NCBI RefSeq assembly: GCF_937949835.1
Contig: NZ_CALEDC010000141.1
Span: 1-5,821 of the forward strand
Length of the DNA stretch: 5,821 nucleotides
Source: an uncultured Campylobacter sp.
GTDB taxonomy: Bacteria; Campylobacterota; Campylobacteria; Campylobacterales; Campylobacteraceae
Direction of reading: 5' to 3'
A program made the translations under genes and the position numbers. Below, one piece after another: positions 1 to 5,375 of the stretch; position 1 is the stretch's first letter; each line of letters begins with the position of its first letter. Below the pieces are notes generated by a model that ran no database searches, had not been told where the DNA came from, and saw only the letters and a program-made list of their open reading frames with translations.

Positions 1-580
1 CTACCTGCACACTCAAGACCAGCAACCCTCAAACCCTCAAGAAAAAGAAGTAGCACTCATCAAATACACCTTCATCGCAGCCTGCGCCTTAAAAGCTATA
101 GCTGAACTGGTGCTATTGCTATTAGGAATTTACGGCGGATTAGGAGTACTACTAAGCGCAGCGGCATTCGTGCTTTTTATCTTTAGCATTTATAATATCT
201 CCAAGCTTACCGCAAGCCGCAGCCTTTTACGCAACGTAGCCATTGCCTTTGCAGCAATATTTATAGGCGTATTGTTATTTATATTTTTAGCGGGCGGCAT
301 CATCGCTCAAATACTACTTGCATTGGGATTCATCGCATCGTTTCTGTTTTTTTATAGATTTTATCAGGAGCTTGCCGATACTAGCGGTGTCGCGATATTT
401 TCATATTGCTTTATTGCGCTTGTACTTGCTGCTATTGCAAATGCGTTTTTGGCGCGTTTTTCGCTGCCTGCTACGGTGTTACTAAGCTTAGCGGCTCTTG
501 CGCTTAACGCTTTTGCTATATTCAGCGTAGAGGGTTTTTCTCGTTCGTATTATTCTTATGATCTTAGAGGCAAGAGATAA
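1..580 (+). CDS. multi-pass inner-membrane protein, 5' end outside the window (partial)
   Basis: The frame that ends with TAA at 578-580 is open all the way to base 2, so 192 codons are visible and the true start lies to the left. The GTG at 110 is internal: it falls inside a hydrophobic stretch and has no ribosome binding site. The visible part begins with a polar segment rich in Gln, Asn and Glu (about residues 1-20 of the fragment), followed by roughly five hydrophobic segments (about 20-50, 50-66, 75-100, 100-118, 128-150 and 155-175, some possibly merging). It ends in a short basic tail (DLRGKR). There are no charged residues in the membrane segments that would suggest a catalytic site or ion path, and I recognise no family motif. 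The next gene starts 76 bp downstream on the same strand. Membrane location is well supported by composition; the function is unknown. Confidence 0.75.
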   Translation, partial: YLHTQDQQPSNPQEKEVALIKYTFIAACALKAIAELVLLLLGIYGGLGVLLSAAAFVLFIFSIYNISKLTASRSLLRNVAIAFAAIFIGVLLFIFLAGGIIAQILLALGFIASFLFFYRFYQELADTSGVAIFSYCFIALVLAAIANAFLARFSLPATVLLSLAALALNAFAIFSVEGFSRSYYSYDLRGKR

Positions 581-644
581 ATTTTGATTGCTTGATCGGT
601 TGTGGAAAGACCAGCAAAGAGCTAAATTTTTAAAATTTAAAATC

Positions 645-650
645 AAGGAG
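645..650 (+). promoter_or_regulatory. ribosome binding site that sets the GTG start at 657
   Basis: AAGGAG lies 6 bp before GTG 657, which is ideal spacing. The longer frame opens at TTG 588, but that start has no Shine-Dalgarno sequence and would put a charged 23-residue stretch in front of the signal peptide. The GTG start is therefore preferred. Confidence 0.8.
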
Positions 651-656
651 CAAGCC

Positions 657-1676
657 GTGGTCTATTTCAAACACATATTTCTCGCGCTATTTTGCGGTGC
701 GCTATTTTGCGGTGCGCTGTTTTGCGGTGCGCTGTTTTGCGGGGCGCTTTACGGCGAAAATCCAAATAAAATTTCAAAGCAAAATTCTAAATCCGACTTC
801 ATCTGGGGCGTTACGATCGACGACGGCTGGTACGAGGACGCGCAAGACGCCTCGGGCGCGAAACTACAGAGCATCGTGCGCGCCCTGCAAGCCCTACCCG
901 TAAAGCCCACCGTGCGCGTCGTGATGTCAAAAGAAATTAGCCCGCGCGAGTACGAGCCTCTTTTTAGGCGACTTAGCGAGGTTTCGTACGTGATGGCCTG
1001 CCCCGTGGACTCCTACGAGATGAGCTCGTACAAAAGCGTGAAAAGCTACGAAAAGAGGTTCGCGGACGCTTTCGCCGCGCTCGCGCCCTACGTCGCGATC
1101 TGGGAGATCGGCAACGAAATAAACGGCGAGGGCTGGCTGGGGGATGATGCAAATTTCATCGCTGCCAAGATGATCGCAGCCTTCGAGCTCATCCACAAAA
1201 AGGGCGCCAAGACGGCGCTTACGGCGTATTATACTCCGAGCGGAGCTCAGAAAACGCAGATGTGCGAGTGGCTGCAAAAATTCGTGCCGCAGGATATGAA
1301 AGATGGGCTGGATTATCTTTTCGTAAGCTACTACGAGAACGATAACGAGGGCTTTGCGCCTGATTGGAGCGAAATTTTTACCGATCTGCAAAGCACCTTC
1401 CCTACTTCAAAGCTCGGCATCGGCGAGTGCGGAAACACGGCGGCGGACGCCACGCAGGCGAGCAAAAAGGCGATGATGAGGCGGTATTATACGATGCCGC
1501 GCTACGTGAAAAACTACGTGGGCGGGTATTTTTGGTGGTATTTCGTGCAAAACTGCGTAAGCGGGGCGGGACCCGGTGCTTCAAACGGCAAAAATCGCGG
1601 CGCGCACGATAAAGCGAAAGCCGCAGACGAGCTACTAAAAAGCCTTAGCGAAGCAATAGGCGAGGCGTACAGATAA
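657..1676 (+). CDS. secreted glycoside hydrolase-like protein (predicted clan GH-A TIM barrel)
   Basis: With the GTG start the protein has 339 residues. Residues 1-33 look like a Sec signal peptide: a short basic N-region (MVYFKH), then a hydrophobic core made of four ALFCG repeats plus ALYG, with cleavage likely just before ENPNK. This implies a periplasmic or exported protein. The mature part shows clan GH-A features in the right order: WGVTIDDGWY (from residue 50), a strand PTVRVVMS (84-91), WEIGNEING with Asn153-Glu154 (the Asn-Glu pair that carries the acid/base at the end of strand 4), KLGIGECG with Glu257 (position of the strand-7 nucleophile), and YFWWYF with Trp293-Trp294 (strand-8 aromatic). 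The family resemblance is inferred from these motifs; I cannot assign a GH family number or substrate. A role on the cell's own or host glycans is possible. The C-terminus is Gly/Ala/Lys rich. Base composition is clearly GC-richer than the preceding gene. Confidence 0.7.
   Translation: MVYFKHIFLALFCGALFCGALFCGALFCGALYGENPNKISKQNSKSDFIWGVTIDDGWYEDAQDASGAKLQSIVRALQALPVKPTVRVVMSKEISPREYEPLFRRLSEVSYVMACPVDSYEMSSYKSVKSYEKRFADAFAALAPYVAIWEIGNEINGEGWLGDDANFIAAKMIAAFELIHKKGAKTALTAYYTPSGAQKTQMCEWLQKFVPQDMKDGLDYLFVSYYENDNEGFAPDWSEIFTDLQSTFPTSKLGIGECGNTAADATQASKKAMMRRYYTMPRYVKNYVGGYFWWYFVQNCVSGAGPGASNGKNRGAHDKAKAADELLKSLSEAIGEAYR
684..749 (+). repeat. 15-bp tandem repeat (4 copies plus partial) inside the signal peptide
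   Basis: Units start at 684, 699, 714 and 729, each a variant of GCGCTATTTTGCGGT, followed by a partial unit GCGCTT at 744. Units 1 and 2 are identical, unit 3 differs by one base and unit 4 by two. Each encodes Ala-Leu-Phe-Cys-Gly. Because the unit is a multiple of three, gain or loss of a copy keeps the frame and changes only the length of the hydrophobic core. Confidence 0.95.
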
Positions 1677-1744
1677 TGCGCGGAGGATTTCAAATTTAAA
1701 GCGAAATTTTACGATTTTTAAGTGCAACAAGGTAAAATTTAGAT

Positions 1745-2977
1745 ATGAAAACTTTTATAAAAATTTTAAAAATTACCGCCTTGGTCGTGAGCGTTGCGTG
1801 CGTGCTTTTTGTGCTGTATATATTTGTGATTTTAAATTTGCTTTTTTCATCCGATACGCCCGAGGGTTGCGATCCTAGTATGCCAACTAGCGCTTGCGAT
1901 TATATCGATGAAAAATTTGAAAAAGAGCTACAAAATTTGCCTCCAGTCGCCGCTCTGCCTAGCCTAGAAAAAAGGCCCGTATTTTGGCTGGGCGAGAAAA
2001 GGTTTGCAGGAGGCGCGGAGTTCGACTATCTATATGTTAAAGATGAATTTGGAGTCTGGCTTAGGTATGAGGACGGCGGCAGCGACGACTTTTTGCTACA
2101 AAAAGATATGCCAGAGCGCTACTATGGATACGACGAGATCGACCGCTCGCCGGATTTAGATTGGGTGAAAAGAGAGCTTGGATATTACAGATATGGTATC
2201 TACGATATTTCGCTTTTTGAAAACGAAGCCAAGATATTTTCTCAAACGGCGTATAAGGTCGTGAGAAAATTTATCGGTTTCATTAAGGACGGCACGGGCT
2301 ATGGCTACGCGTTGCTGTTCGCCTCCGGAGAGGTCGTGAGGAAATTTATCGGTTTCTTTAATCTACACTCTATGAGGGGCACATCTTTTGCAGCTCCGCA
2401 AGGCACCGAGGAAAATTTAAATGCCATAAGCGAGCTTCAAACTCCGCTTGCGGATTTTCCGCAAAAGCAGAACTACTCTGCGCTTGGTTGGGCTGATAAA
2501 CCAGAAGCCAAAGGCTATGTCGGAGATGAAATAGCCAAAAAGCTCGCTCGCAATATCTTTGAGATCAAAGGCGAGGGATGGCGACAAACCATACATATAA
2601 ATAGCAGCGCCAAAGATATAAAGGTAATCTGCGGAGATGAAATTTGCCTCGCGCTTGCCTTCGATGAAAGCGAATTTAATCGCTGCGATAACGACGCCCC
2701 GCATACGACGATTTATACGCTAAATTTAAAGCAAAAATTTAGCGATTTTTCGACGCTTTCTAGCGAGAATTTTAACTACGTCAAGCTCGGCAATAAGTAT
2801 ACTTTAGACGATGTGGAATCCTTTAAAATAGTTTTATCGAGATTCAGATATATCGAGGGGTATAACAAAGGTCGCGAAATCACGGACTACGAGGTTATCT
2901 TGCGAAATAGCGAGGGCGAGCAGGTCAATGAAATTTGCAGAAATGAAATTAAGAGGGCTCGCAGTCGCTTGCGATAA
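1745..2977 (+). CDS. unrecognised membrane-anchored protein with an internal duplication
   Basis: The protein has 410 residues and starts at ATG 1745. A weak ribosome binding site (AAGG at 1729-1732) lies 12 bp upstream, so the start is likely rather than certain; the immediate hydrophobic segment supports it. Residues 1-8 are basic and residues 9-35 form one strong membrane segment, best read as an uncleaved anchor with the remaining 375 residues outside the cytoplasm. That part is polar, rich in Asp, Glu, Tyr and Phe, and looks like a mixed alpha/beta globular domain. The octapeptide VVRKFIGF occurs twice (172-179 and 197-204). Cysteines occur in pairs near the anchor (CDPSMPTSAC) and in the C-terminal half (CGDEIC), which could form disulfides. 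I recognise no family and no active-site motif. It follows the hydrolase-like gene by 68 bp on the same strand, so co-expression is possible. The C-terminus is basic (KRARSRLR). Confidence 0.75.
   Translation: MKTFIKILKITALVVSVACVLFVLYIFVILNLLFSSDTPEGCDPSMPTSACDYIDEKFEKELQNLPPVAALPSLEKRPVFWLGEKRFAGGAEFDYLYVKDEFGVWLRYEDGGSDDFLLQKDMPERYYGYDEIDRSPDLDWVKRELGYYRYGIYDISLFENEAKIFSQTAYKVVRKFIGFIKDGTGYGYALLFASGEVVRKFIGFFNLHSMRGTSFAAPQGTEENLNAISELQTPLADFPQKQNYSALGWADKPEAKGYVGDEIAKKLARNIFEIKGEGWRQTIHINSSAKDIKVICGDEICLALAFDESEFNRCDNDAPHTTIYTLNLKQKFSDFSTLSSENFNYVKLGNKYTLDDVESFKIVLSRFRYIEGYNKGREITDYEVILRNSEGEQVNEICRNEIKRARSRLR
2257..2360 (+). repeat. in-frame direct repeat within the membrane-anchored protein gene
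   Basis: Two 29-bp copies, 2257-2285 and 2332-2360, match at 27 of 29 positions; the differences are at 2266/2341 and 2282/2357. They are exactly 75 bp apart (25 codons), so both are read in the same frame and both encode VVRKFIGF. The sequence between and after the copies does not match. This suggests either a recent partial duplication or copying from a paralog. Confidence 0.9.
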
Positions 2978-3056
2978 ATCTAAGATAGCGCTGCAGGATT
3001 TGACACATAAGATCGTGATTTCGGCGCGCTTTAATTTAGCTTCTAAAATTTACGTG

Positions 3057-3072
3057 AGAATTTTAAAATTCT
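3057..3072. repeat. 16-bp perfect palindrome
   Basis: AGAATTTTAAAATTCT reads the same on both strands. With no loop and only A/T pairs in the centre it is a poor hairpin terminator and would better suit a dimeric DNA-binding protein, though it may just be an extreme case of the AAATTT-rich composition of the spacers. Confidence 0.7.
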
Positions 3073-3080
3073 AAGCTTCA

Positions 3081-3124
3081 AGCTTTAAAATTTGCCCGCG
3101 GAGCTTTTAAAATTTATCGCGCGG
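3081..3124 (+). repeat. tandem imperfect duplication, about 22-bp unit
   Basis: Copy one (3081-3101) and copy two (3102-3124) both run AGCTTT, then AAAATTT, then a GC-rich end closing in GCGG. The second copy has one extra T and one extra base in the GC-rich end. They abut directly. Confidence 0.7.
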
Positions 3125-3146
3125 CTTAGGTTTATTTTATCCGCGC

Positions 3147-3200
3147 CAAGACAGCGAAATTTTTAGGGCGTCGCGATAACTAGGCGCAAGATAGCGAAAT
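3147..3200 (+). repeat. pair of 17-bp direct repeats, 40 bp apart
   Basis: CAAGACAGCGAAATTTT (3147-3163) and CAAGATAGCGAAATTTT (3187-3203, of which the core ends at 3200) differ at one position. The surrounding 40-bp units match only weakly, about half the positions. Confidence 0.55.
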
Positions 3201-3302
3201 TTTACAAAGCTGCGGTAAACAAGATACGCAGAGAATGCACGCAAATTTCAAATTTATCTGGATTTTGCCAGCCTGCCCGACGCCGAGCACCATTATTTAG
3301 CT

Positions 3303-3435
3303 ACAATCCCTCTCGCTCGCTTTACTTTTCGCTCGTCTTACGATTTGCTCGCCTTATAATTCCTGCTTGATATTGCACTTTGCGAAACTACTTGCTGCGC
3401 ACCCTTTCGCAAAACTGCACGGCGTGTGGGATTGT
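3303..3435. other. nested inverted repeats; candidate structured RNA or dispersed repeat element
   Basis: ACAATCCC (3303-3310) is the exact reverse complement of GGGATTGT (3428-3435). Inside this pair sits a second one: TGCACTTTGCGAAA (3374-3387) and TTTCGCAAAACTGCA (3405-3419) pair over about 13 bp with one mismatch or bulge and a 17-base loop. TGGG/CCCA (3427-3430 and 3437-3440) could form a competing small hairpin. The three 16-bp repeats also fall inside. A TATAAT at 3355-3360 on the plus strand could be a -10 box. No transcript is proven, and I match it to no known RNA family. Confidence 0.35.
3315..3362. repeat. three tandem 16-bp units
   Basis: GCTCGCTTTACTTTTC (3315-3330), GCTCGTCTTACGATTT (3331-3346) and GCTCGCCTTATAATTC (3347-3362) abut exactly. 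They share GCTCG at the start and TTA and TT at fixed positions; pairwise identity is 11-12 of 16. As 16 is not a multiple of three, this does not look like a protein repeat. Confidence 0.7.
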
Positions 3436-3564
3436 GCCCATCGCTCGCAGATTTTGCAGCACATGCGCGCGATAAAATTCCGTAGCGCAGGCACTTTCAA
3501 TAAATTTTGATTTAAAAGCGCAAGCTTAGAGGCGATTTAAATTTAAAGCTCACGTGCTCCACGG

Positions 3565-3945
3565 CTAGCCTGCAAGCGCTCTGCCCGCGAGCAGCCCAGC
3601 GTAGCAAAACAGCATACAAACGCATACGCTTAAGACCGCGTTTAGCACACCGATAGCAAATTCTCGCGCCAGCAATAATTGCAGCGTATCGTAGCTGAAC
3701 GTAGAAAATGTCGTAAAGCCGCCCAGCGCGCCTGCGACAAAAAATACCCGCACGCTCTGCGTTAAATTTAGTGCGAGCAAAAACCCTATCAGCAGGCTTC
3801 CCAGCGCATTTACGCAAAAAGTAGCAATCGGAAACGCGCTCCAAAACCCGGCGCGGTCCATTGCGCGCGCGATCGCTCCACTTAGGCCTACTCGCGCCAT
3901 CGCGCCTACACAGCCGCCTAGCCCCGCTAAAATCAAGTTCGTCAA
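3565..3945 (-). CDS. crcB: fluoride ion channel CrcB/Fluc
   Basis: The protein has 126 residues, the usual length for single-domain Fluc proteins, which work as dual-topology homodimers that let toxic fluoride leave the cytoplasm. Four hydrophobic segments are visible. Family motifs are GGCVGAMAR (10-18), FPIATFCVNALGS (38-50) with the pore Asn46, and GGFTTFSTFSYD (75-86), which holds the TM3 break forming the central sodium site and the phenylalanine pair Phe80 and Phe83 that lines the fluoride path. The usual Gly of the FPxGT motif is Ala41 here, a mild departure. The ATG at 3945 is supported by AAAAGGA (complement of 3952-3958) six bases upstream. It is transcribed in the same direction as the TSUP gene, but 386 bp of spacer and its own leader argue for a separate transcript. 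Identification is firm; fluoride transport is inferred from family knowledge. Confidence 0.93.
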   Translation of the reverse strand: MTNLILAGLGGCVGAMARVGLSGAIARAMDRAGFWSAFPIATFCVNALGSLLIGFLLALNLTQSVRVFFVAGALGGFTTFSTFSYDTLQLLLAREFAIGVLNAVLSVCVCMLFCYAGLLAGRALAG

Positions 3946-3977
3946 TCCAAGTCCTTTTAAAATTTGTAAATTTTATT

Positions 3978-4013
3978 TCGCCATCTAGCCTCCATAGGAC
4001 GAAAGATGTGCGA
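3978..4013 (-). promoter_or_regulatory. stem-loop in the crcB leader
   Basis: On the minus strand TCGC-A-CATCT pairs with AGATG-GCGA (plus-strand arms 3978-3986 and 4004-4013, with 4009 bulged), giving 5 plus 4 base pairs around a 17-base loop. It sits 32 bases before the crcB start, between a possible -10 box (complement of 4021-4026, TAAAAT) and the ribosome binding site, so it would lie near the 5' end of the mRNA. The GGCTAGATGG on the 3' side recalls part of the fluoride riboswitch, but the remaining consensus is not seen. Confidence 0.4.
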
Positions 4014-4020
4014 CTTCGCT

Positions 4021-4043
4021 ATTTTAACGCGGTTAGTTAAAAT
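4021..4043. promoter_or_regulatory. inverted repeat upstream of crcB overlapping a possible -10 box
   Basis: ATTTTAAC (4021-4028) and GTTAAAAT (4036-4043) are exact reverse complements separated by 7 bases. On the minus strand the proximal arm contains TAAAAT, a possible -10 element; a start of transcription near 4014 would give a leader of about 70 bases. The site could be an operator. Evidence is positional only. Confidence 0.35.
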
Positions 4044-4162
4044 TCCGCTTTTAAAATTTGCTCGCACTTTTTGAAATTTCATTTTAAAATTTTACTTGCG
4101 CGACGAAACGCGACATTTTACGCAGCGCGGCAAAACGGCGATCAAACGCGCGCAGTGTAAGA

Positions 4163-4207
4163 GGACGGTAATGCAAACTACGAAACGCAAAAGGACGGCG
4201 TAGCAAA
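4163..4207 (+). repeat. direct repeat pair, 30-bp period
   Basis: GGACGG, four variable bases, then GCAAA occurs at 4163-4177 and again at 4193-4207. About 14 of the first 20 bases of each 30-bp unit agree. No function can be assigned. Confidence 0.5.
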
Positions 4208-4294
4208 ACAGCGCGAACGCTTAAAATCGCTCTGACATGCCCGTAGCAGGCGCCTAAACTGCGCTTGTAGCGGAACTATCGCAAAGCAAAACTA

Positions 4295-4319
4295 TAGCGC
4301 GGCAATCGCTGCAGCGCTA
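4295..4319 (-). terminator. weak candidate terminator of the TSUP gene
   Basis: TAGCGC (4295-4300) and GCGCTA (4314-4319) form a 6-bp GC-rich stem with a 13-base loop, starting 12 bases after the TSUP stop codon on the minus strand. It is followed on that strand by TAGTTTTGCTTT, which is T-rich but not a clean run. The loop holds part of a second palindrome (CGCTGCAGCG, 4308-4317), so other folds compete. Confidence 0.25.
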
Positions 4320-4341
4320 CTACAGCGGGCGCTACTGTAGC
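4314..4341 (+). repeat. 13-bp direct repeat across the TSUP gene end
   Basis: GCGCTACTACAGC (4314-4326) and GCGCTACTGTAGC (4329-4341) differ at two positions. The second copy contains the TSUP stop codon (complement of 4332-4334) and is itself palindromic (GCTAC-T-GTAGC). A small duplication at the gene's 3' end may have moved the stop. Confidence 0.6.
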
Positions 4342-5063
4342 ACCTTTTTTAGCGCCAGCGCAAATAGCACGACGTAGAGGACGAGCAGCCATTTTTTCTG
4401 CGTTTCGCGCTTTGCACGGCGAGCCTGAGAGGTGCCGAAATACACGCCCAAAAGCCCGCCCACGGCTAGCAGCGCGCCGCGTTCGTAATCCACATGGCCG
4501 TTGTACGAAAGGCTCAAAAGCGCGCTAAATGAGCCGAAAACGATGAAAAATAGCCCCATGCAGACCGCTCTTTTGATATCGACGCCCAAAAATCCGACCA
4601 AAATCGGCGTCAGAAATACCGCGCCGCCCACGCCCATGCTAAGCGCGATCGCGCCGATAGCAAAGCCGATGAAAAACAGCACCGCGCCGTGGGGATCGGC
4701 GTTGCCGCCGCTTGTTACGTTCGTGCTAAAGAGCTTGAGAAATGAGATCGCAAGCGTCAGCAAAAGACCGATCTCAAGCACGATTTCTGGCGAGTATTTT
4801 ACGATGAAGCCCGATATGCTCGCGCCGCACAGCCCTCCGAGCCCCACCGCGATGCCGCTATCTAGGCGAAGCTTGCCCGCGCGGTAGTTCAGATATGAGC
4901 CGAAAAGCGAGACGATGAACATCTGCATCACCGAGATGCCCGCGGCGGTCTTGACGTCGTAGCCTAGAGCCATCATCACGGGCATTACGACCGTGCCGCC
5001 ACCGATACCGAAAAAGCCCGATATGAAGCCCACGACGACGCCGACAAAGGGGAGTTCTAGCAT
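4332..5063 (-). CDS. TauE/SafE (TSUP) family membrane transporter
   Basis: The 243-residue protein has about eight hydrophobic segments and the internal two-fold repeat of the TSUP family. The N-terminal half carries GFISGFFGIGGGTVVMP (12-28) and the C-terminal half GFAIGAIALSMGVGGAVFLTP (133-153, Ser142 to Pro153 being the core), both matching the Gly-rich family motif that ends in Pro. A loop at about 112-126 separates the halves and the C-terminus is short and basic. Family members export small sulfur-containing or carboxylic anions such as sulfite or sulfoacetate; the substrate here cannot be read from sequence and the often-given name 'sulfite exporter' is not proven. The ATG at 5063 has AAGGA (complement of 5070-5074) six bases upstream. 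No sulfur-metabolism gene is in view, so the neighbourhood does not help with the substrate. The 3' end overlaps a direct repeat. Confidence 0.9.
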   Translation of the reverse strand: MLELPFVGVVVGFISGFFGIGGGTVVMPVMMALGYDVKTAAGISVMQMFIVSLFGSYLNYRAGKLRLDSGIAVGLGGLCGASISGFIVKYSPEIVLEIGLLLTLAISFLKLFSTNVTSGGNADPHGAVLFFIGFAIGAIALSMGVGGAVFLTPILVGFLGVDIKRAVCMGLFFIVFGSFSALLSLSYNGHVDYERGALLAVGGLLGVYFGTSQARRAKRETQKKWLLVLYVVLFALALKKVLQ

Positions 5064-5090
5064 TTTTGATCCTTAAAATTTGAAGCGAAG

Positions 5091-5113
5091 TTTATAGCTT
5101 TAAAATTTAAAGC
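5091..5113 (-). promoter_or_regulatory. candidate promoter and palindromic operator of the TSUP gene
   Basis: On the minus strand TATAAA (complement of 5091-5096) could be a -10 box, with a start of transcription near 5084 and a leader of about 20 bases. Campylobacter sigma-70 promoters usually lack a clear -35 and have AT-rich DNA upstream, as here. GCTTTAAA-A-TTTAAAGC (5097-5113), with perfect 8-bp arms, lies directly upstream of the -10, a typical place for a regulator to bind. Confidence 0.4.
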
Positions 5114-5153
5114 TTGCTAAATTTGCGAAATTTTTAGATTTGAAAGCGGAGGA

Positions 5154-5318
5154 TTTTAGCTCAAAATTTCAAGCGCGGGATTTGCTAAATTTGGAAATTT
5201 GTGGGATTTTAAAGTGCGAAATTTTAGAGCACAGAATTTTAGCTTAAAATTTATGTCTTAATTTTGGCTCAAAATTTTATCGCAACGGAACGTAAGCCAT
5301 AATTTCGGCTTAAAATTT
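5154..5318. repeat. four dispersed copies of a 16-bp near-palindrome
   Basis: TTTTAGCTCAAAATTT (5154-5169), TTTTAGCTTAAAATTT (5237-5252), TTTTGGCTCAAAATTT (5262-5277) and TTTCGGCTTAAAATTT (5303-5318) share RGCTYAAAATTT. Spacing is 83, 25 and 41 bp. The last copy also closes a 6-bp hairpin (TAAGCC 5293-5298 with GGCTTA 5307-5312). They lie 91-255 bp upstream of the TSUP start. Confidence 0.65.
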
Positions 5319-5375
5319 TATACGGGGTTAGCCCGATCTGCATTTGTTTGTGTTGTGACTTCGAAGTATAAATTT

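Larger units (their letters stand above)
2978..3564. other. 587-bp gene-free spacer with several repeats
   Basis: No convincing gene is present on either strand between the 410-residue protein and crcB, which are transcribed towards each other. No clear Rho-independent terminator is visible for either gene. The only stop-free stretch of note is on the minus strand (3525 to 3391, 45 codons, stop at 3388-3390). Its first usable start is GTG at 3462 and it has no ribosome binding site, so I do not call a gene. The repeats listed separately fill much of the spacer. Confidence 0.8.
4044..4331. other. 288-bp gene-free spacer between the TSUP gene and crcB
   Basis: Frames on both strands are broken by stops and no start with a ribosome binding site is seen. 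The left part has AAAATTTT-type words; the rest is GC-richer and holds two direct repeat pairs listed separately. With the 98-bp crcB leader this makes a 386-bp gap between two genes on the same strand. Confidence 0.75.

Noticed and set aside
588..656. N-terminal extension of the hydrolase-like gene from TTG 588
   Set aside because: No ribosome binding site at 588, while GTG 657 has an ideal AAGGAG, and the extension would bury the signal peptide behind a charged stretch.
684..752. Lipoprotein signal (lipobox) in the hydrolase-like protein
   Set aside because: The residues before each Cys are Ala-Leu-Phe; a lipobox needs a small residue at -1, so Phe argues against lipidation.
927..1391. 154-codon open frame on the minus strand
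   Set aside because: It lies opposite the hydrolase-like gene, whose motifs are clear, and the product looks like a GC-rich antisense shadow.
2417..2704. 95-codon open frame on the minus strand
   Set aside because: Fully inside the 410-residue gene on the opposite strand, with no ribosome binding site or recognisable motif.
3315..3362. CRISPR array
   Set aside because: The 16-bp units abut with no spacers and are diverged, and there are no cas genes in the window.
3512..3844. 110-codon frame overlapping crcB on the same strand
   Set aside because: It is an out-of-frame shadow of crcB, rich in Arg and Cys, and crcB has all family motifs.
3946..4020. Canonical fluoride riboswitch before crcB
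   Set aside because: Only a fragment resembles the consensus; I could not find the full set of conserved segments or the pseudoknot.
4070..4230. Short hydrophobic minus-strand frame between the TSUP gene and crcB
   Set aside because: About 42 codons after a stop, no start with a ribosome binding site and no motif; probably chance.
4501..4887. 128-codon open frame on the plus strand
   Set aside because: Antisense to the TSUP gene; Pro/Ser/Lys-rich composition typical of a shadow of membrane-segment codons.
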